DNA of 64,000 bases from Vreelandella venusta. GTDB lineage: Bacteria; Pseudomonadota; Gammaproteobacteria; Pseudomonadales; Halomonadaceae. The position numbers were made by a program, and so were the translations under genes. The notes under the pieces are model-generated. The model saw nothing but the letters and a program-made list of their open reading frames with translations. It had not been told where the DNA came from and searched no databases. The stretch covers positions 248,001-312,000 of the forward strand of contig NZ_BJUL01000003.1 in assembly GCF_007989605.1 (NCBI RefSeq), in the 5' to 3' direction. Positions 35,536 through 44,801 of the stretch are shown piece by piece (the stretch's first letter is position 1; each line of letters starts with the position of its first letter).

Positions 35536-36843
35536 ATGGAAACCACTTCCCGGTGCTCACCCAACGACCATCTGGTGATCATTGGCAATGGCATGGCAAG
35601 TCATCGTCTCATCGAGGCGTTGGTAAAACAGCCCACACGCCCACAGCGAATCACGGTGATTGGTGCCGAGCCAACCCCTGCCTACAACCGTATTCTGCTT
35701 TCACCCCTGTTGGCCGGTGAAATGCAGCAGGATGCGCTTACCCTACGTGATGCCCAGTGGTACGCCGACCAGGGCGTTACGCTAATACTGGGTGAAAAGG
35801 TCGAGACGCTTGATCGCGCAAGCCAAACATTGACCACCGATAGCGGCCGATCGCTTGATTACGAGCATTTGGTCATCGCCACCGGCTCGCGCCCGGCGCT
35901 GCCCGATATTCCGGGTATTGAGCTTAAAGGCGTACATGGCTTTCGTGACTTGCAAGATGCTGATGCACTTAGCGACATCGCTCAACAGGGCGGTGATGCA
36001 GTGGTGATTGGCGGCGGCCTGCTGGGCCTTGAAGCGGCTGAGGGGTTACGTAAACGCGGCAGCGACATCAACGTAAGTGTGCTCCAACGCAGCGAGCGGC
36101 TGATGAACCGCCAATTGGATGCGACCGCTGCTCACCTACTTAAAGACACCCTCACTCAGCGCGGTTTACAGATCATCACTGACGCACAGCTAGTGCGACT
36201 AGAGGGCGACGCCCAGGGCCGGGTCGCCAAGGTGTATCTTGCCGATGGCCGCCAGTTGAACGCCTCCAGCGTGATTATTGCCGCAGGTATTACTGCCAAT
36301 GCGGAACTTGGCCGCCAGGCAGGTCTGCACACGGATCGAGCTATCGTGGTGGACGAATGGCTCACCACCAGCGACCCGGCGATCTCGGCGCTGGGCGAAT
36401 GCTGCCAGTTCAATGGCACCACCTACGGTTTAGTGGAGCCGATCTGGCGACAGGTAGAGGTGCTCACCGCGACGCTGTGCGGCACGCATTCCCAAGGCTA
36501 CGCAGAGGCCCCCAACGCCACCAAACTCAAAATCAGCGGTGTGGCGCTCTACGCCTTTGGGCCCACCGAGGCCAGCGCCGAGCATGAAGTACTGAATTAT
36601 CACGATCTTGAGCACGGCGACTACCGCCGCCTGCTGCTGCGCAATGGCCAGATTGAAGGCGCGGTGCTTTACGGCGACACCAGCCAAGGCCCTTGGTACT
36701 TCGAGCAGGCGCTCGCGGGTACCGATCTCAACGCTTACCGCCAAGCCTTGTTGTTTGGTGCCGCTGATTTCGATGCGCTCCAGGCGAGCATGACTGACCA
36801 GCAGAACGCCCCTTCCCATCTACCGACCTCAGAGGTGGCATAA
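35536..36843 (+). CDS. nasB: NasB-like FAD-dependent nitrate reductase electron-transfer subunit
   Basis: A 435-residue NAD(P)H:FAD oxidoreductase resembling the N-terminal half of NirB. The FAD loop VIIGNGMASHRLIEAL (about 14-29) and the NAD(P)-binding VIGGGLLGLEAAEGLRKRG (about 157-175) are clear. It lacks the BFD and siroheme domains of NirB, so it most probably passes electrons from NADH to NasA. GAGGAG lies before the ATG at 35536. Its stop TAA shares one base with the nirB start, so translation is coupled. The operon has a sigma-54 promoter and a terminator leader. Confidence 0.85.
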   Translation: METTSRCSPNDHLVIIGNGMASHRLIEALVKQPTRPQRITVIGAEPTPAYNRILLSPLLAGEMQQDALTLRDAQWYADQGVTLILGEKVETLDRASQTLTTDSGRSLDYEHLVIATGSRPALPDIPGIELKGVHGFRDLQDADALSDIAQQGGDAVVIGGGLLGLEAAEGLRKRGSDINVSVLQRSERLMNRQLDATAAHLLKDTLTQRGLQIITDAQLVRLEGDAQGRVAKVYLADGRQLNASSVIIAAGITANAELGRQAGLHTDRAIVVDEWLTTSDPAISALGECCQFNGTTYGLVEPIWRQVEVLTATLCGTHSQGYAEAPNATKLKISGVALYAFGPTEASAEHEVLNYHDLEHGDYRRLLLRNGQIEGAVLYGDTSQGPWYFEQALAGTDLNAYRQALLFGAADFDALQASMTDQQNAPSHLPTSEVA

Positions 36844-39365
36844 TGTCTACCCAAAAACTGGCAACTCCCGAACAGCTTATTATTATTGGTAACGGCATGG
36901 TCGGCCACCATCTGGTCGAGCAGCTCGTCGATAATGCTGCCCTTGAGCGCTATCAGGTCACCGTGTTTGGCGAAGAGCGCCATCGCGCCTACGACCGTGT
37001 ACATCTCTCCGAATACTTCAGCGGCCGCGATGCCGATTCGCTCGCGCTTTGCGAAGCGGATTACTACGCCACCAGCGGAGTGGAACTGCGCACTGGCGAA
37101 GCCGTCATTGAGATCGACCGCAACTCACAAGAGGTGGTCACCGAACAGGGTCGTTACCCTTACGATCGCCTAGTGCTGGCTACCGGCTCTTTCCCCTTTG
37201 TACCGCCGATTCCCGGTAACGACCGCGATGGCTGCCTAGTGTATCGCACCCTGGATGATCTAGACGCCATCCAGGCGGCCGCCGAAAATGCTACCACCGG
37301 CGTGGTCGTAGGCGGCGGCCTGCTAGGTCTCGAAGCGGCTAACGCCCTGCGCGGTTTGAACCTGGATACGGCCGTTGTAGAGTTCGCGGCACGCCTGATG
37401 CCGATGCAGGTAGATAACGAAGGTGGTGAGCTGCTGCGCGAAAAAATTGCAGCCCTGGGCGTACAGGTGCTCACCGAGCGTGCCACCCAGCGTATTGAAG
37501 ATGGCAAGGCGAGCCGCCATCGCATGGTTTTCCAAGACGACAAGGTACTGGAAACCGACTTGATTGTGTTCTCGGCAGGTATTCGCCCCCGCGACCAGTT
37601 GGCCAGGGATTGCGGGCTGGAGATTGGTGAGCGCGGCGGCGTGGTAGTGGATAACCAGTGCCGCACCAGCGACCCGGCCATTCTGGCGATTGGTGAAGTG
37701 GCGCTATGGAAGCAGAGTATTTTCGGCCTGGTCGCCCCCGGCTATCAAATGGCCAAAGCAGCGTTTTCGACGCTGACCGGTGGCGATACCCAGTTTGGCG
37801 GTGCGGATATGAGCACCAAGCTCAAGCTGCTGGGCGTGGATGTCGGCTCGATTGGTGACGCCCATGGCAATCAAAACCCCAGCGCACGCATGTTCCGTTA
37901 CTTAGACCCGATCAAACAGGAGTACCGCAAACTGGTGGTCTCCAGCGACGGTAAAAAGCTGCTCGGCGCCATGCTGGTGGGCAATAACAGCGTTTACGAC
38001 ACGCTGCTGCAGTACTACGCCAACGGCATTGAGTTGCCCGACGAGCCCGCCTCATTGATTCTGCCGCAAAGCAGCGGCGCCGCGCCTACTCTCGGCCCCG
38101 GCGCACTGCCGGAAACCGCCTCCATTTGCTCTTGTCACAACGTCACCAAGGGCGATATTTGCGCCACTATTGATGCGGGCGCGGTGGATCTAGGCGGCGT
38201 CAAAACGGCCACCAAAGCCAGCACCGGCTGCGGCGGCTGCACCGCGCTGCTCAAAAGCGTGGTCGATCATGAGCTAGAAGCCCGCGGCGTAGAGATCGAT
38301 AAATCGATTTGCGAGCACTTCGCCCATACCCGCCAGGAGCTTTACGACATCGTGCGCGTGGAAGGCATCAAAACCTTCAGCGAATTGATCGAAAAACACG
38401 GCAATCAGGACACCCACTGCCTGGGCTGCGACATCTGCAAACCCGCCGTGGCGTCTATTCTGGCCTCCTGCTTCAATGAGCCGATCACCGACGCGGCGCA
38501 TATTCCACTGCAGGATACCAACGACACCTTTATGGCCAACATGCAGAAAAACGGCACCTACTCAGTAGTGCCGCGTGTTGCCGGTGGCGAGATTACCCCA
38601 GACAAGTTAATCGTGCTGGGCGAAGTGGCCAAAAAATACAGCCTCTACTCCAAGGTCACCGGCGGTCAGCGTATCGACTTGTTCGGCGCCCGCCTGGAAG
38701 ACCTGCCGGATATCTGGGGCGAGCTAATTGCCGCAGGTTTCGAGACCGGACACGCCTACGGTAAATCGCTGCGCACGGTTAAATCCTGCGTCGGCAGCAC
38801 CTGGTGCCGCTATGGCGTGCAGGACAGCGTCGGCATGGCGATTCAGTTAGAGAACCGCTACAAGGGGCTACGCTCACCGCACAAAATCAAGTTTGGCGTT
38901 TCCGGCTGCACCCGCGAGTGCGCCGAAGCCCAGAGCAAAGACATCGGCATTATTGCCACCGAAAACGGCTGGAACCTCTACGTGTGCGGGAACGGAGGCA
39001 TGCGCCCCTGCCACGCTGAACTGTTTGCCACTGACCTGAATGACGAGCAGCTCTACCGCACCATCGACCGCTTCTTGATGTTTTACGTGCGTACCGCCGA
39101 CCGCTTGCAGCGCACCTCGGTGTGGCGCGAAAACCTCGATGGCGGCCTGGAGTACCTCAAACAGGTGATTCTGGAAGATAGCCTAGGCATCAACGACGAA
39201 CTGGAGCGCCAGATGCAAAGCGTAGTGGATAGCTACCAGTGCGAATGGGCCGACGCGATTAGCGACCCAGAGAAGCTCAAGCGCTTCCGCAGCTTCGTCA
39301 ACGACGACCGCCCGGATCCGTCGATCATTATGACCTCCGAGCGCGGCCAGCTACGTCCCGCGTAG
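36843..39365 (+). CDS. nirB: NADH-dependent nitrite reductase, large subunit
   Basis: An 840-residue cytoplasmic enzyme that reduces nitrite to ammonia. Order: FAD domain with LIIIGNGMVGHHLVEQL, NAD domain with VVGGGLLGLEAANAL, BFD [2Fe-2S] domain (SICSCHNVTKGDI and STGCGGC, about 428-483), a second Cys pair HCLGCDICKPA, then the ferredoxin-like half-domain and the siroheme/[4Fe-4S] domain. Its cluster ligands are C649, C655, C689 and C693 (CVGSTWC and GCTREC). Length and domain order are standard for NirB. It uses the siroheme made through CobA. The base composition at third positions is visibly more GC-rich than in the receptor gene upstream. Confidence 0.96.
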   Translation: MSTQKLATPEQLIIIGNGMVGHHLVEQLVDNAALERYQVTVFGEERHRAYDRVHLSEYFSGRDADSLALCEADYYATSGVELRTGEAVIEIDRNSQEVVTEQGRYPYDRLVLATGSFPFVPPIPGNDRDGCLVYRTLDDLDAIQAAAENATTGVVVGGGLLGLEAANALRGLNLDTAVVEFAARLMPMQVDNEGGELLREKIAALGVQVLTERATQRIEDGKASRHRMVFQDDKVLETDLIVFSAGIRPRDQLARDCGLEIGERGGVVVDNQCRTSDPAILAIGEVALWKQSIFGLVAPGYQMAKAAFSTLTGGDTQFGGADMSTKLKLLGVDVGSIGDAHGNQNPSARMFRYLDPIKQEYRKLVVSSDGKKLLGAMLVGNNSVYDTLLQYYANGIELPDEPASLILPQSSGAAPTLGPGALPETASICSCHNVTKGDICATIDAGAVDLGGVKTATKASTGCGGCTALLKSVVDHELEARGVEIDKSICEHFAHTRQELYDIVRVEGIKTFSELIEKHGNQDTHCLGCDICKPAVASILASCFNEPITDAAHIPLQDTNDTFMANMQKNGTYSVVPRVAGGEITPDKLIVLGEVAKKYSLYSKVTGGQRIDLFGARLEDLPDIWGELIAAGFETGHAYGKSLRTVKSCVGSTWCRYGVQDSVGMAIQLENRYKGLRSPHKIKFGVSGCTRECAEAQSKDIGIIATENGWNLYVCGNGGMRPCHAELFATDLNDEQLYRTIDRFLMFYVRTADRLQRTSVWRENLDGGLEYLKQVILEDSLGINDELERQMQSVVDSYQCEWADAISDPEKLKRFRSFVNDDRPDPSIIMTSERGQLRPA

Positions 39366-39427
39366 ACACTAATGCCCTGCTTAAACACTACATAATCGCA
39401 AACCAGATAACGCTGACGAGGTAACTG

Positions 39428-39817
39428 ATGACCGCGACCGCACTCAAACACACCGTAAGTACCGATACCTGGCAGCCGCTCTGCACTAAAGCTGACTTGG
39501 TAGCATTTTCCGGCGTCGCTGCTTGGTTAAACACCCCAGAAGGCCCTGCCCAAGTGGCCATTTTCTACTTACCGAAGCAGCGCCCCCAAGGACACGAGAA
39601 AGAACTCTACGCCCTTGACCACTTTGATCCGTTTTCTAACGCTAACGTCATTGCCCGCGGCATTATCGGTGATGTTAAAGGCAATCCAGTGGTTGCCTCG
39701 CCACTCTATAAGCAGCATTTTCGCCTTGAAGATGGCCAATGCTTAGAGGATGAGAACATCAAGCTGCGTACCTGGAAAGTCGCGTTTAGGGGCGAGGAGG
39801 TCTGGGTAGCGAGGTAA
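39428..39817 (+). CDS. nirD: Nitrite reductase small subunit (Rieske-like fold)
   Basis: A 129-residue partner of NirB. It has the NirD pattern: WQPLCTKADLV, a VAIFYLP strand, DHFDPFSNANVIARGIIGD, and PLYKQHFRLEDGQCLED, ending in VWVAR. The four cluster ligands of true Rieske proteins are missing, as is normal for NirD. It starts 62 bases after nirB with GAGGTAA before the ATG. It is the last gene of the nasB-nirB-nirD unit. Confidence 0.93.
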   Translation: MTATALKHTVSTDTWQPLCTKADLVAFSGVAAWLNTPEGPAQVAIFYLPKQRPQGHEKELYALDHFDPFSNANVIARGIIGDVKGNPVVASPLYKQHFRLEDGQCLEDENIKLRTWKVAFRGEEVWVAR

Positions 39818-39840
39818 CTGACAGCTGCTTTACGATGACG

Positions 39841-40728
39841 TTACTCCCGGCGAGGAATAGCACTCGCGTAGGTATTCAAGCTCAAAAAATGTTCATCTGC
39901 CCGCTGCAGCGCCTCGAGTGTCTGTGATCGATCAGCTTCTGCCAATAAGGTGCACAGTACTTCTGAGATGGCTAAGGCGGGCGTTAACGTATGGAAAAAG
40001 CTGTCGCTTTCCGTGGGGCAAAAAATCGTCTGCTCTGACAGCCCGACCAGTGGCGATACTTCACTATCGGTGATCGACAGAATCGTCAGCCCCTTGTCTT
40101 TTGCCAACTGCGTCAGTTCCAGTGTCGCTACTGCGTAAGGTTTGACGGAGACAACCAGCAAGGCATCTTCGGGCGTGGCGCGAATTAGCGCATCGCCGCC
40201 GGTTCCTGCCGGTCCATCCAGGTGAACCGAGCGGTCCCCCAACAGTGACATCACGTAATGGAAATGCCACGCCACGGAGTGGCATGAACGCAACCCTAGC
40301 ACATACACTTTTCTAGCTGATTTCAGCGTATTAGCGATGGCTTCCAACCGTTGCAGTGAGCCAGGCTCACAAAGCTGAGAAATCTGAGCACTCAGCCCAT
40401 GCAGCATATGCGCGGCGATATTGCCGTTGGCCGAGGCTCTAGCCCCCTCGTTTCGCTGGCGAACCTTGGCGGCAAAACCATCGTTCCCCCGCCGCAGTGC
40501 TGCCACATAGTGCTCGCGAATATCATCGTATCCTTGCTTGCCCAGAAACTTTGCAAGCCGCGTCATAGTGGCAGGCTGCACCGCCGCATGGCGCGCCAGT
40601 TCGCGCATAGAAACCAGTGCCACCTCATCAGGGTGTTCCAGCACGTAGCGAGCCGCCTGCTGGAGCTGCGGCGACATGGCATCGTACTGGGCAATAATTT
40701 GCTCCCTTAAAGGGTCGCGCTGCGGCAT
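39841..40728 (-). CDS. MurR/RpiR-family transcriptional regulator
   Basis: A 295-residue regulator. The N-terminal HTH_6 domain (about 1-77) has VALVSMRELARHAAVQPATMTRLAKFLGKQGY; it is written here only in part as MRELARHAAVQPATMTRL. The C-terminal SIS domain (about 125-255) contains VYVLGLRSCHSVAWHF and a phosphosugar-type binding loop. It is divergent from an aminotransferase and a carboxymuconolactone-decarboxylase-like gene, and most likely controls them. Many RpiR proteins respond to sugar phosphates, but this context points to an amino compound. AGAGG lies upstream of the ATG. Confidence 0.88.
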   Translation of the reverse strand: MPQRDPLREQIIAQYDAMSPQLQQAARYVLEHPDEVALVSMRELARHAAVQPATMTRLAKFLGKQGYDDIREHYVAALRRGNDGFAAKVRQRNEGARASANGNIAAHMLHGLSAQISQLCEPGSLQRLEAIANTLKSARKVYVLGLRSCHSVAWHFHYVMSLLGDRSVHLDGPAGTGGDALIRATPEDALLVVSVKPYAVATLELTQLAKDKGLTILSITDSEVSPLVGLSEQTIFCPTESDSFFHTLTPALAISEVLCTLLAEADRSQTLEALQRADEHFLSLNTYASAIPRRE

Positions 40729-40916
40729 ATGTGTTGCCTCTTATACGGCTTGTTAAAACAGCCGCCGATTTAAACGTTACTGTTGTCAAAAAACAATGAT
40801 CTATATGTTTTAATAAAAACAAAAATGATTCAATTGTTGCAAAAACTGACCAAACTGTGCCAATCTTCTCCTTATGGCGTGCTCACATCGCTAAGTGACC
40901 CTAAGGAACCGTTTCC

Positions 40917-42242
40917 ATGACTCGTATTCTTCATCGCAGTATCGGCCCAACACTCCCCCATGCCGCGTCGGCTCAAGGCGTCTATATAACAGACACCACT
41001 GGGCGCCGATACCTAGATGCCTCAGGAGGCGCTGCGGTCACCAGCGTTGGTCACGCCCATCCGGAAGTGTTGGCGACGATGCGCGCTCAAATTGATAACC
41101 TCTGCTACGCGCATACGTCTTTTTTCACCACCGACGCTGCCGAAGCGCTTGCCGAGAAGCTTGTTAATTTGGCACCTGAAGGCTTGAATTACGTCTATCT
41201 CGTGTCAGGTGGGTCAGAGGCCGTTGAAGCGGCACTGAAGATGGCACGGCAGTACTTCGTGGAAATTGGCGCCCCCCAGCGTAGACATATCATTGCCAGG
41301 CGTCAGAGTTACCACGGCAACACGATTGGTGCATTGGCAACCGGCGGCAATGCGATGCGGCGTAAGCAGTTTCAGCCCATCCTGCCAGAAACTCATCATG
41401 TCTCCCCCTGCTATGCCTATCGCGAAAAAGGCGCCGAGGAATCGCCAGAGGCTTACGCTATTCGGCTTGCCGACGAACTCGAAGCAAAGATTCTCGAACT
41501 CGGCCCTGAAGAAGTCATGGCGTTCGTTGCCGAGCCCGTTGTAGGCGCCACCCTTGGTGCCGTCGCCTCTGTCGCGGATTACTTTAAACGTGTGCGTGCG
41601 GTTTGCGACAAATATGGCGTACTACTGATCCTCGACGAAGTGATGTGCGGTATGGGTCGCACCGGCACTGTCTTCGCCTGCGAGCAAGACGGCGTCATAC
41701 CGGATATTGTCACGATAGCCAAAGGTTTGGGTGGGGGTTATCAGCCGATCGGTGCGGTGATGCTGTCCGACAAAATTTACGATAGCTTTGCCAACGGTTC
41801 TGGCCTGTTCCAGCACGGACATACTTACATCGGCCACCCTGTTGCTGCGGCCACCGCTAACAAAGTGGTTGAAATCATTGCACGCCCTGAGACACTCGCC
41901 AATGTAAACGCCATGGGCGCGAGATTACACAGCGGTTTGGAAGCGATGCTTGGTACATCACCGCATGTTGGCGACATTCGGGGAAGAGGCCTGTTTCGCG
42001 GTATCGAACTGGTGGCGGACCGGGACACTAAAACGCCTTTCGATCCGAGCCGAAAAATTCACGCCAAGATTAAGCGACAGGCTATGGCGCGAGGGCTGAT
42101 CAGCTATCCAATGGGCGGCACCATTGATGGCATTCACGGCGACCATATTTTGCTGGCACCGCCTTATATTATTGAAGCCGATGATGTCGACCTAATCATT
42201 GAACGTATTGCCGACGCTATCAACGCCGCCATCGCCGAGTGA
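40917..42242 (+). CDS. Class-III (omega) aminotransferase, PLP-dependent
   Basis: A 441-residue enzyme of fold type I. It has DASGGAAVTSVGHAHPEV near the N-terminus, YLVSGGSEAVEAALKMARQY for the phosphate site, DEVMCGMGRTG, and the PLP lysine K269 in TIAKGLGGGYQPIGA. It transfers an amino group from an unknown donor, probably an omega-amino acid or amine, to a keto acid. AAGGAA precedes the ATG. The CMD-like gene follows 33 bases later, and a divergent RpiR regulator shares the promoter region. Confidence 0.9.
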   Translation: MTRILHRSIGPTLPHAASAQGVYITDTTGRRYLDASGGAAVTSVGHAHPEVLATMRAQIDNLCYAHTSFFTTDAAEALAEKLVNLAPEGLNYVYLVSGGSEAVEAALKMARQYFVEIGAPQRRHIIARRQSYHGNTIGALATGGNAMRRKQFQPILPETHHVSPCYAYREKGAEESPEAYAIRLADELEAKILELGPEEVMAFVAEPVVGATLGAVASVADYFKRVRAVCDKYGVLLILDEVMCGMGRTGTVFACEQDGVIPDIVTIAKGLGGGYQPIGAVMLSDKIYDSFANGSGLFQHGHTYIGHPVAAATANKVVEIIARPETLANVNAMGARLHSGLEAMLGTSPHVGDIRGRGLFRGIELVADRDTKTPFDPSRKIHAKIKRQAMARGLISYPMGGTIDGIHGDHILLAPPYIIEADDVDLIIERIADAINAAIAE

Positions 42243-42275
42243 CGGCACGTCCCTCTATCTGAATGGAGATCACCC

Positions 42276-42830
42276 ATGTCATCCTCTCCCTGCCCGCCTA
42301 TTACAGATGCCGACTGGCCAAACGAAATCGCTGAATTACGCGAAGACTTTGCTGGCGCGCTTAATGTCTATCGCACCATGGCCCACCACCCGGCCTTGCT
42401 TAACGCCTGGGCACCTTTGCGCCAGCATGTTGTTAAGGAAAATGCCTTAGGGCCAGAATTAACCGAGGTAGTGATTCTACGCGCAGGCCTGCGCATGGGG
42501 TCACGTTACGAGTGGGCTCATCACGTCAGCCGAGCGCTCGCTCTAGGATTCTCCCCTGCACGAATCGATGCCATTAGAACTCGCCCCGAAGGCGTTGATG
42601 GTCTTATCGTCGACGCTGTGGATGCATTGTTTGACCAGCGAATGCTATCACCCGAGCAAGAAGCAGAACTCGCAGAGGCTATCGGACGCAAGGCCGTTAT
42701 CGACCTAATTGCGATGGTGGGGTTTTATTCGGTATTGGGCTATCTGCTCAAGACTTACGACACACCGGTCGACGACAACATTCAACAAGAAGCGCAAAAA
42801 ATGCCAGCGCTGTTTTCATTAACGTCTTAG
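42276..42830 (+). CDS. Carboxymuconolactone decarboxylase (CMD) family protein
   Basis: A 184-residue helical protein. The core VILRAGLRMGSRYEWAHH and the later GFSPARIDAI follow the CMD/AhpD-like pattern, but the CxxC pair of AhpD is absent. In this group the His after the EW dyad is conserved; the reaction is often unknown. It is cotranscribed with the aminotransferase and could act on its product. AATGGAGA stands before the start. Confidence 0.8.
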   Translation: MSSSPCPPITDADWPNEIAELREDFAGALNVYRTMAHHPALLNAWAPLRQHVVKENALGPELTEVVILRAGLRMGSRYEWAHHVSRALALGFSPARIDAIRTRPEGVDGLIVDAVDALFDQRMLSPEQEAELAEAIGRKAVIDLIAMVGFYSVLGYLLKTYDTPVDDNIQQEAQKMPALFSLTS

Positions 42831-43007
42831 GCATGCCAGTCCCTGGCGCAGGCTTCAAGCTATCCCAGGGCAGACCATTAAGTACTTATGCATACATTTG
42901 CGAGTATTCAGGCCTCATTAAATCAGTGGCCGCCCATGATCAGTGCCCGCTTAATTTTATTCAGGCACTCGAGGCTCATCATCTAATGTAGGAGGCCGCA
43001 TTTAACG

Positions 43008-43034
43008 AGCAATGGCGGCGTAGCCGCCCTTGCT
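43008..43034 (+). terminator. Hairpin after the CMD-family gene
   Basis: GGCGGC (43014-43019) pairs with GCCGCC (43023-43028), extended after one mismatch by AGCAA/TTGCT. No T run follows. It lies in a 290-base gap that otherwise holds no supported gene. Confidence 0.5.
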
Positions 43035-43121
43035 ATAACCAGGTAAATCAGTTGAATCATCGTCGAAGTGTCGAACCAAAGCTAAAGCCCTGTCTCACAA
43101 CAATACATTTGCTTCTAAACA

Positions 43122-43646
43122 CTAGACATCTGTTTTTTGCATCATCACACAGTCAAGCTTCCGACCTGCTACTACCGAATACTCAGGTAGCTTTTCCATT
43201 ACTTCGAACCCAGCCTTTGTCAGGACCCGCCGTGAAGCGTGATTGTCTAGAGAAACAGTCGCCGTGAGCGTATTAATTTGGTCAATGCAACGAGCTTCGC
43301 TAATCAGATGGTTCAGCGCCTTTTGCGCCAGCCCATTACCACACGCATGTTGCGCTATCCGATACCCCACCTTTGCGTAACCATTTTCTATCTCACGTAG
43401 GTTGGCGCGCCCAACTATCGCACCTTGATATTGGATAATAAGCGGCCTCATGCGTCCTTGGGCATTTAACGCCAAGTACTCATGAATATGCTGGCTAATA
43501 CCTTCCGGCGTGTAGAAGTGCTCCGCTCTGGCCTCTATATGCTGCTCAAACCAGTCACGTTCAGTGGCTTCGAACAACAGTAGTTCAGCGGCATCTTCCG
43601 GAGCAATTTGTCTGAAGGAAAAAGCATCAGCATGGCGCATAAGCAC
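43122..43646 (-). CDS. GNAT-family N-acetyltransferase (RimJ/RimL-like)
   Basis: A 174-residue transferase. It begins with an FSFRQIAPEDAAELLLF segment, and the acetyl-CoA region shows KVGYRIAQHACGNGLAQKAL; TVSLDNHASRRVLTKAGFEV is typical of the RimJ/RimL branch. The HACGNG loop departs from the usual Q/RxxGxG only in its first residues. The substrate is unknown. It is divergent from the CDF transporter. Confidence 0.85.
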   Translation of the reverse strand: MLMRHADAFSFRQIAPEDAAELLLFEATERDWFEQHIEARAEHFYTPEGISQHIHEYLALNAQGRMRPLIIQYQGAIVGRANLREIENGYAKVGYRIAQHACGNGLAQKALNHLISEARCIDQINTLTATVSLDNHASRRVLTKAGFEVMEKLPEYSVVAGRKLDCVMMQKTDV

Positions 43647-43729
43647 ATCTCTCCTTGGGTGCTAAATCAGTGCATCAAAGACTATCTCCATAGCCTTAGA
43701 ATAAACAAATCACTGACACTGCGACCACT

Positions 43730-43769
43730 GATATTGCTATGCTTGCCAGACTCTTGGGTAGGCAATATC
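43730..43769. promoter_or_regulatory. Inverted repeat just upstream of the CDF transporter
   Basis: GATATTGC (43730-43737) and GCAATATC (43762-43769), a perfect eight-base repeat with a 24-base spacer, ending about 13 bases before the GTG start. It may be a metal-regulator operator or a leader hairpin near the ribosome binding site. Confidence 0.35.
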
Positions 43770-43782
43770 GGAGCAAACGTTC

Positions 43783-44718
43783 GTGAAAACAGAATCCAGT
43801 ACCTTGGCGTTTTCTGCCTTTATGGCACTGCTGATTGGGTGCGCAGGCATTACTGCGACACTAGCGTCTAACTCCCAGGCTATTTTGCTGGATGGATCAT
43901 TTAATCTTATCTACTTCAGCGTAGCGCTGGTCACTATCAAAGTCAGCAAATTAGCCAGCCGCCCCGATAGCGAGTCCTATCCGTTTGGCTACAGCTACTT
44001 CGAGTCGCTGGTAAATCTATGCAAAGGCTTATTGATATTAGGCGTTTCCATCTTTGCATTGGTGGACGCCATCGCTGCATTACTGACAGGTGGGCGGGAG
44101 ATCTCAGCAGGGCTTGCGGTTATCTACGCACTGTTTGCCACCGTCGCTTGCTCGCTCACCGCTTGGGTAATGCACCGCAGTCAGCGCCACGTTAGTAGCC
44201 CGCTGGTGGCTGCAGACAAACTTAACTGGCTGGTGAATAGTGTTATCTCGGCTGCCGTGTTAGCAGCGTTCTGCTTGGTGATGCTATTTGAGCACCTAGA
44301 CTGGCGGGAAATCGTACCTTATGTCGATTCACTTCTGGTAATGGCCGTGGTGTTGCTATGCCTTGGCGTACCGGTGCGTATGGCCTCCCAGGCACTGCGA
44401 GAACTGCTCAATAAAACGCCCGACGAAACAATCGCCGAGCCTGTGCGTCAGGCGGTTGCTCGTGGACTTGCGGATATCGACACCCAGGAAGTGCGGGTGC
44501 GCATGGTACGCCCTGGCCGCCTGCTATATATCATGGTTCACGTGGTGCTACCCAAAGCACTGCATGAGTCTACGCTTGCCCATCAAGATGCCCTACGCCA
44601 GCAAATTGATGAAGAAGTACGCCACATTTACTCACCGGTCGTCTGTGATGTGGTCTTCACCGAAGATAATCGCTGGGCAGCGCCTTCCTGCGGGCAGCTA
44701 GTAAAGAAGCACGCTTAA
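43783..44718 (+). CDS. Cation diffusion facilitator family transporter
   Basis: A 311-residue inner-membrane exporter of divalent metals (Zn, Mn, Fe, Co or Cd). It has six predicted helices; helix 2 holds LLDGSFNLIYFSVAL, where the usual HxxxD site reads DxxxN, and ADKLNWLVNSVISAAVL in helix 5 also has Asp/Asn instead of HxxxD. A cytoplasmic domain follows from about 210. The altered metal-site residues leave the ion uncertain. The start is GTG at 43783 with GGAGC upstream; an earlier ORF is not supported. Confidence 0.82.
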   Translation: MKTESSTLAFSAFMALLIGCAGITATLASNSQAILLDGSFNLIYFSVALVTIKVSKLASRPDSESYPFGYSYFESLVNLCKGLLILGVSIFALVDAIAALLTGGREISAGLAVIYALFATVACSLTAWVMHRSQRHVSSPLVAADKLNWLVNSVISAAVLAAFCLVMLFEHLDWREIVPYVDSLLVMAVVLLCLGVPVRMASQALRELLNKTPDETIAEPVRQAVARGLADIDTQEVRVRMVRPGRLLYIMVHVVLPKALHESTLAHQDALRQQIDEEVRHIYSPVVCDVVFTEDNRWAAPSCGQLVKKHA

Positions 44719-44733
44719 TTGCGCCACATTAAA

Positions 44734-44753
44734 AAGCGGCCTGTGGGCCGCTT
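44734..44753 (-). terminator. Terminator of the glutamate dehydrogenase gene
   Basis: AAGCGGCC pairs with GGCCGCTT around a four-base loop; on the minus strand it is followed by a T run. It lies about 50 bases past the dehydrogenase stop and between converging genes. Confidence 0.8.
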
Positions 44754-44801
44754 AGAGTGCTAGTACTGTCGTTATAAACCGCTTGAGAATATAACCCTAT
44801 G

